This document shows positions 60,368-64,000 of a stretch of DNA of 64,000 nucleotides, piece by piece. A model generated the notes under the pieces. The model had not been told where the DNA came from and ran no database searches. It was given only the letters and a program-made list of their open reading frames with translations. The position numbers and the translations under genes were made by a program. Where the stretch lies: the NCBI GenBank assembly GCA_963668185.1, contig OY764162.1, positions 2,715,408-2,779,407 of the forward strand, given 5' to 3'. This DNA comes from G963668185 sp963668185. Lineage in GTDB: Bacteria > Chloroflexota > Dehalococcoidia > Lucifugimonadales > G963668185. The first letter of the stretch is position 1; every line of letters begins with the position of its first letter.

Positions 60368-60906
60368 TGGAACTACTCTTGTTCTGGGGGGCCGTTCTCT
60401 TGCCGCTAACGCTGGCGCCCCTAATGGTTGTTTGGATTGCGTGGTCGCCGTTTGCTGCCTTCCTGCTCTATCGCAAAATGTCGCGAAGAGGTTACAGGAG
60501 TGTGCGCTACGCCGGGCTCGGAGCCCTGTATTCGGTCTTGTTTTTTGTGCCGTGGGTCCTTGCAATGCTGGAAGACTGGAAACCGAATGAGACGGGTGTC
60601 TTCTCCAAGATAATGTTCGCCCTCCTGTATCTACTATGGGCTGGTTTGATTGCTTCCGGGTTTGTATATGCGGGCTTCGATTCGGATCCCGCTGAAGGCT
60701 ATTGGTTCTACACTTATGTCAAGGTTTGGCTGCCCTTTAGTGGAGTGGCAGGGCTCGGCTCCCTATGGTGGCTCACTTTGGACCGTCCCCACACTCAAGA
60801 CGATCGGGGACTGCCCGGACCTTACCAAGTGCTGCCGTTCGCGTTGTTTACTTTGAGCCTAGTTAGTCTCACGGCCCCCTTGTACATCGATGGATTGAGA
60901 GACTAG
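60367..60906 (+). CDS. Multi-pass membrane protein, family M copy 3
   Basis: A 179-residue membrane protein with about five predicted transmembrane segments. WSPFAAFLLYRKMS and YAGLGALYSVLFFVPWVLA correspond to the family M landmarks of copies 1 and 2. It is translationally coupled to the preceding small membrane gene, so these may form a complex. Function unknown. The three family members flank the BFD-type oxidoreductase. Confidence 0.65.
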   Translation: MELLLFWGAVLLPLTLAPLMVVWIAWSPFAAFLLYRKMSRRGYRSVRYAGLGALYSVLFFVPWVLAMLEDWKPNETGVFSKIMFALLYLLWAGLIASGFVYAGFDSDPAEGYWFYTYVKVWLPFSGVAGLGSLWWLTLDRPHTQDDRGLPGPYQVLPFALFTLSLVSLTAPLYIDGLRD

Positions 60907-61013
60907 TGGGATTGAAGATGGTCCCCGTTTGCGGAGGCGTCGTAGCGCGGTAGAGCGTAAACCCAACTGATAAGATTATGCCACACCGCTTAACGACGCA
61001 GAGGAGAACCGCC

Positions 61014-61703
61014 GTGAACGAGAGCGGACACATTACGTCTGAGCTGTTCCAGTTCCTGGCCGAGCTCAGTCTGAACAACGAGCGCGCCTGGTTCCAGGCG
61101 AACAAGGGCCGGTACGAGAAGCATGTTAAGCAGCCGATGCTGGAGTTCATCGCGGACTTCGGCGAGCACCTGGAGCGCGTCAGCCCGCATTTCGTGGCGG
61201 ACGCGCGCGCCAATGGCGGCTCGATGTTCCGCATCTACCGGGACGTGCGCTTTTCGAAGGACAAGAGCCCGTACAAGACGGCGGCGGCGATGCAGTTCCG
61301 GCACGAGCGGGGCAAGGACGTGCACGCGCCGGGGTTCTATTTGCACCTGGAGCCGGGTTCGGTGTTCTTCGGCGCGGGCATGTGGGGGCCGGACTCGGCG
61401 TCGCTGAAGCGGATACGGGCCGCGATCGACACCGGCGCGACGCGGTGGCGCGGCGTGATGGACGACGCGGAGTTTGCTTCTACGTTCTCGCTGCACGACG
61501 GCGGGCTGAAGCGCGCGCCGAAGGGCTACGACCCGGACCACCCGCTCATCGAGGACCTGAAGCGGAAGCACTTTATAGCGTCGGCGGAGCTATCGGAGGA
61601 CGAGGCGTGCGAGCCGGGCTTCATCTTCGAGGTGGCGGACCTGTGCGACAGGGCGTCGGGCTTCGTGCGGTTCCTGACGGACGCCGTGGGGCTGAAGTTC
61701 TAG
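61014..61703 (+). CDS. DUF2461 (TIGR02453) family protein
   Basis: A 229-residue protein of the DUF2461 family. The FLAELSLNNERAWFQANKGRY start and MFRIYRDVRFSKDKSPYKTA are hallmarks, with GFYLHLEPGSVFFGAGMW. No activity is known for the family. GTG at 61014 follows GAGGAGAACC; an ATG 36 bp upstream gives a longer but less likely N-terminus. Confidence 0.9.
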   Translation: MNESGHITSELFQFLAELSLNNERAWFQANKGRYEKHVKQPMLEFIADFGEHLERVSPHFVADARANGGSMFRIYRDVRFSKDKSPYKTAAAMQFRHERGKDVHAPGFYLHLEPGSVFFGAGMWGPDSASLKRIRAAIDTGATRWRGVMDDAEFASTFSLHDGGLKRAPKGYDPDHPLIEDLKRKHFIASAELSEDEACEPGFIFEVADLCDRASGFVRFLTDAVGLKF

Positions 61704-61758
61704 GGGCGGCGCGCCAAGGCCATCTCCGAAAGCCGTACCGATTGGCGAGAGGGAAGGA

Positions 61759-63762
61759 ATGAGACACAGGCGGGGCCGCGTTTCCAGGCTAGCTCTGGGG
61801 CTTTGCGCGGGTGTGCTCGGCCTCGGCGTCGTGCTGCTGGGCGGATGCTCGGACGCTCCGTCCGCGGATGGGCCAGGCACGGAGCCGTTGGCGAAGGCCA
61901 GCCCCAGCCCTACGGCTACGCTGTCGCCAACGCCGACGCCGACTCCTGAACCTACGCCAACGCCATCTCCGACGCCTACGCCTACGCCCGAACCCACGCC
62001 TACGCCGTCTCCGACGCCTGAACCTACGCCATCGCCATCACCTACGCCCGAACCCACGCCAACACCGACTCCGACGCCCGAACCCACGCCATCGCCGACT
62101 CCGACGCCCGAACCCACGCCAACACCGACTCCGACGCCCGAACCCACGCCAACGCCGACTCCGACACCCACTCCAACGCCATCACCGACTCCGACGCCAT
62201 CACCAACGCCGACTCCGACGCCTGACCTGGCAGTGAGTTTACCCATAGTGGACGATGATAGCCCGATGACTGGCCAGCCGTTCACGCTGAGCGTCATCGT
62301 GCGGAACCGTGGCGCCGGCTCTTCGAACACCACCACCCTGAGATACTACCGCTCCGCCGATTCGATCATCTCGTCCAATGATGACGATGCGGGTACGGCC
62401 CAGATACTCGCGCTCGACGCGTCATGGAGCAGCCAAGAGTCGATCACGCTCGCAGCGCCGTCCACACCGGGCACATACCACTATGGCGCCTGCATCGATC
62501 CTGTGTCCGGCGAGTCTGACACCAACAACAACTGCTCAGATGCCGTTGTTGTTACAGTATCACCTGTGGTCGAAACGACGACGGCGTGGCCCAAGCTGCC
62601 GCCTGTTCAAGCGGACATAGCCGAAGCGAGGGTATCCTCGCTTGCTTGGTGGGCCGCTGACGTTCGGGCAGCCATCAATGATTTGCGAGCGCGCAGTCCG
62701 GAGTTGGCGACGCAGATCGAGGACCTGCCATGGATAGAGGACGGCATTCAGTCGGATATAGAATCCTACGCCGTCAGGGGGCTGATTGTCATGGCAGATG
62801 CGGGCCACCTGGCAAAGCTGATAGAGGAGCCGTGGGTTGTTGAAGGACGGAACTACCCGGCCCTAATCAACTTTCGGACTAGGCACTTTTCCTTCGACCC
62901 ACCTGAAATGTACAAGTGGGTCATCAACCATCCCACCATGAACGACGGCATTACTTACCTAGAGTCCAAGATTCTCGCCTCAATAGGTGTTCCAGACGAT
63001 GCCAGCCGTCTTGACCCTGGGTCTCCTCACACCATTGAAGAACGAACCATCACCCTACCCCTGGCGGGAGAGGTGGAGTTGACTATTATCAGGACCGATC
63101 AGGAACGTGGGTATGCCGGCATGATGGACGACCTTGAGAATTCCATACGCAGCCATGAGGAATTCATGGGCGTTCCTTTCCCTCAAAGACAGGTCATCTA
63201 CGTCATCGCGCCAGGCGGCGGGGGCAATCATAGCAACACATTCGTTTACGTTGGTGACTCTGATCGCGACGGTCCATACCCACATACGATCGCCCACGAA
63301 GCGGCCCACTACTATTGGACAATCCCGGTAGCAGGGTGGACCCCATATCCTGCTAATCTCGCGTGGGTCTCCGAAGGCGCAGCTGAGCTATTGACCTATG
63401 GGCCTGATGTTACGCGGGACGAATGGCTGGAGTATGAAGGGTACGCTTCCTGCGTTGGTCTAACCATCACCGAACTCGAAGCCTCTGAGTACAGCGGCGG
63501 AGGCCCCCAGTGCTGGTACCCCGTGGGGGAAGCCTTTTACAGAGACTTGTTCGGCGCTATGGAATCGACCAACTTTCGCCTCGCCTTCCGACGCTGGCTG
63601 TTTCACGGCATTTTCGACTTGCCTGACGTGTGCATAGGCGACGACATGGGCATCTCAACGACTTACTGTCATGTGATGGAAGCCTTCGGGACCTACGCAT
63701 CGGAAGACAATCGCGCCGCCGTCGAGGACTTGATCAACCGCTGGTATGGGTACACGCCTTGA
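61759..63762 (+). CDS. Lipoprotein: Pro-Thr stalk, CARDB domain and HEXXH metallopeptidase
   Basis: A 667-residue exported lipoprotein. Signal peptide with lipobox LLGGC (C30). Residues about 50-155 are a low-complexity TPTPEP/TPSPTP stalk. Residues about 156-275 look like a CARDB domain (FTLSVIVRNRGAGSSNTTTL, DTNNNCSDAVVVTV). The rest contains the zinc-peptidase motif HEAAH (H513, E514, H517) with the downstream Glu in VSEGAAE (E539), the gluzincin pattern. It may cut surface or extracellular proteins. It is 55 bp downstream of the DUF2461 gene. Confidence 0.82.
   Translation: MRHRRGRVSRLALGLCAGVLGLGVVLLGGCSDAPSADGPGTEPLAKASPSPTATLSPTPTPTPEPTPTPSPTPTPTPEPTPTPSPTPEPTPSPSPTPEPTPTPTPTPEPTPSPTPTPEPTPTPTPTPEPTPTPTPTPTPTPSPTPTPSPTPTPTPDLAVSLPIVDDDSPMTGQPFTLSVIVRNRGAGSSNTTTLRYYRSADSIISSNDDDAGTAQILALDASWSSQESITLAAPSTPGTYHYGACIDPVSGESDTNNNCSDAVVVTVSPVVETTTAWPKLPPVQADIAEARVSSLAWWAADVRAAINDLRARSPELATQIEDLPWIEDGIQSDIESYAVRGLIVMADAGHLAKLIEEPWVVEGRNYPALINFRTRHFSFDPPEMYKWVINHPTMNDGITYLESKILASIGVPDDASRLDPGSPHTIEERTITLPLAGEVELTIIRTDQERGYAGMMDDLENSIRSHEEFMGVPFPQRQVIYVIAPGGGGNHSNTFVYVGDSDRDGPYPHTIAHEAAHYYWTIPVAGWTPYPANLAWVSEGAAELLTYGPDVTRDEWLEYEGYASCVGLTITELEASEYSGGGPQCWYPVGEAFYRDLFGAMESTNFRLAFRRWLFHGIFDLPDVCIGDDMGISTTYCHVMEAFGTYASEDNRAAVEDLINRWYGYTP
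61915..62222. repeat. Tandem repeat encoding the Pro-Thr stalk
   Basis: Imperfect 12-30 bp units such as ACGCCAACGCCGACTCCG and CCTGAACCTACGCCATC code for TPTPTP, TPEPTP and TPSPTP. Codon mixture varies between units. Such arrays expand and shrink by slippage. Confidence 0.9.
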
Positions 63763-63847
63763 TTTCAAGGCAAGTCCACCCATCGTCAAGCGATCATCAA
63801 GCACCGTCTGAGCGCGAAAGGGGACCGGGCCGATCTCCGCCACCCTC

Positions 63848-64000
63848 CTACAAATGCGCCAGGTACTGGGCCACGAAGTCCATGTTTACGAGGCCGCGGT
63901 AGGCGTCTGTGAGGCGGGTGGTTACGGCGCCGGGGATGCCGCCGCCGATTTGCACTCCGTTGATCTGGGATACGGGGCAGATGCAGAGGCTGGTTGAGGT
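63848..64000 (-). CDS. Class IV aminotransferase (branched-chain or D-amino acid type), C-terminal part
   Basis: The last 50 codons, with the frame running beyond the window. They read TSTSLCICPVSQINGVQIGG then GIPGAVTTRLTDAYRGLVNM, which matches the C-terminus of fold-type IV PLP aminotransferases (the usual pattern is A(G)GI-P-x-x-x-(I/V)DG-x-x-(I/V)G-x-G-x-x-G). IlvE is the likeliest call; 4-amino-4-deoxychorismate lyase or D-alanine transaminase cannot be ruled out. Confidence 0.75.
   Translation of the reverse strand, partial: TSTSLCICPVSQINGVQIGGGIPGAVTTRLTDAYRGLVNMDFVAQYLAHL

Noticed and set aside
61915..62222. Possible CRISPR or microsatellite array outside a gene
   Set aside because: It encodes the in-frame Pro-Thr stalk of the lipoprotein.

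Overview
The window is GC-rich bacterial chromosome. Its mixture of dispersed palindromic repeats, tandemly amplified oxidoreductase families, TPTPEP-rich lipoproteins and a tungsten-type aldehyde oxidoreductase suggests an uncultivated Chloroflexota bacterium (Dehalococcoidia or SAR202-like). That placement is inferred from gene content; no rRNA gene is present to confirm it.

Layout. 1-8.1 kb (minus strand): a run encoding a metallophosphoesterase, MobA, a SAM methyltransferase, a MoaD-like protein, an AOR-family aldehyde:ferredoxin oxidoreductase, NuoE- and NuoF-like subunits and the N-terminal half of a molybdenum/tungsten formate dehydrogenase. Cofactor synthesis, two pterin enzymes and an NADH module therefore lie together. 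8.1-11.4 kb: housekeeping genes (tsaE, tsaB, ndk, rsfS, mnmA). 11.4-13.6 kb: four tandem DinB-like paralogues. 13.6-16.7 kb: a methyltransferase remnant and an AT-richer nuclease-methyltransferase gene. 16.9-31.9 kb: a DUF1989/M19 pair, an epimerase, an FAD dehydrogenase, pcm, gatB, secG, the overlapping ispD-ispF-cysS operon, a PLD-type nuclease, a YcaQ-like glycosylase, a DAO-type oxidase and purA. 32-36.7 kb: two tandem class III aminotransferases, a GAGAC-rich repeat field and a metallo-beta-lactamase-fold hydrolase. 36.7-37.3 kb: a five-tRNA cluster (Met, Val, Leu, Arg, Val) behind a near-consensus promoter. 37.4-45.4 kb: accessory genes, including AbrB-type antitoxins, a DUF4160/DUF2442 pair, hicBA, a NYN/OST-HTH protein, a questin-oxidase-like protein and a three-repeat Cache-like lipoprotein.

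45.5-54.4 kb holds an MFS exporter divergent from six consecutive Rieske oxygenase alpha-subunit paralogues, the last three translationally coupled. The next gene (54.4-56.0 kb, minus) is built largely from copies of the window's own dispersed palindromic repeat, inserted in two reading frames and still open. 56.3-60.9 kb contains a family of related small membrane proteins around an FAD/NAD oxidoreductase with a BFD-type iron-sulfur domain. 61-63.8 kb has a DUF2461 protein and a lipoprotein with a Pro-Thr stalk, a CARDB domain and a HEXXH peptidase. The window ends in the C-terminus of a class IV aminotransferase.

At least five short repeat families are scattered between genes. No CRISPR array, rRNA, integrase or transposase was seen. 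The strongest candidates for something new are the repeat-built protein, the six-gene Rieske array and the AOR/FDH/NADH cluster.
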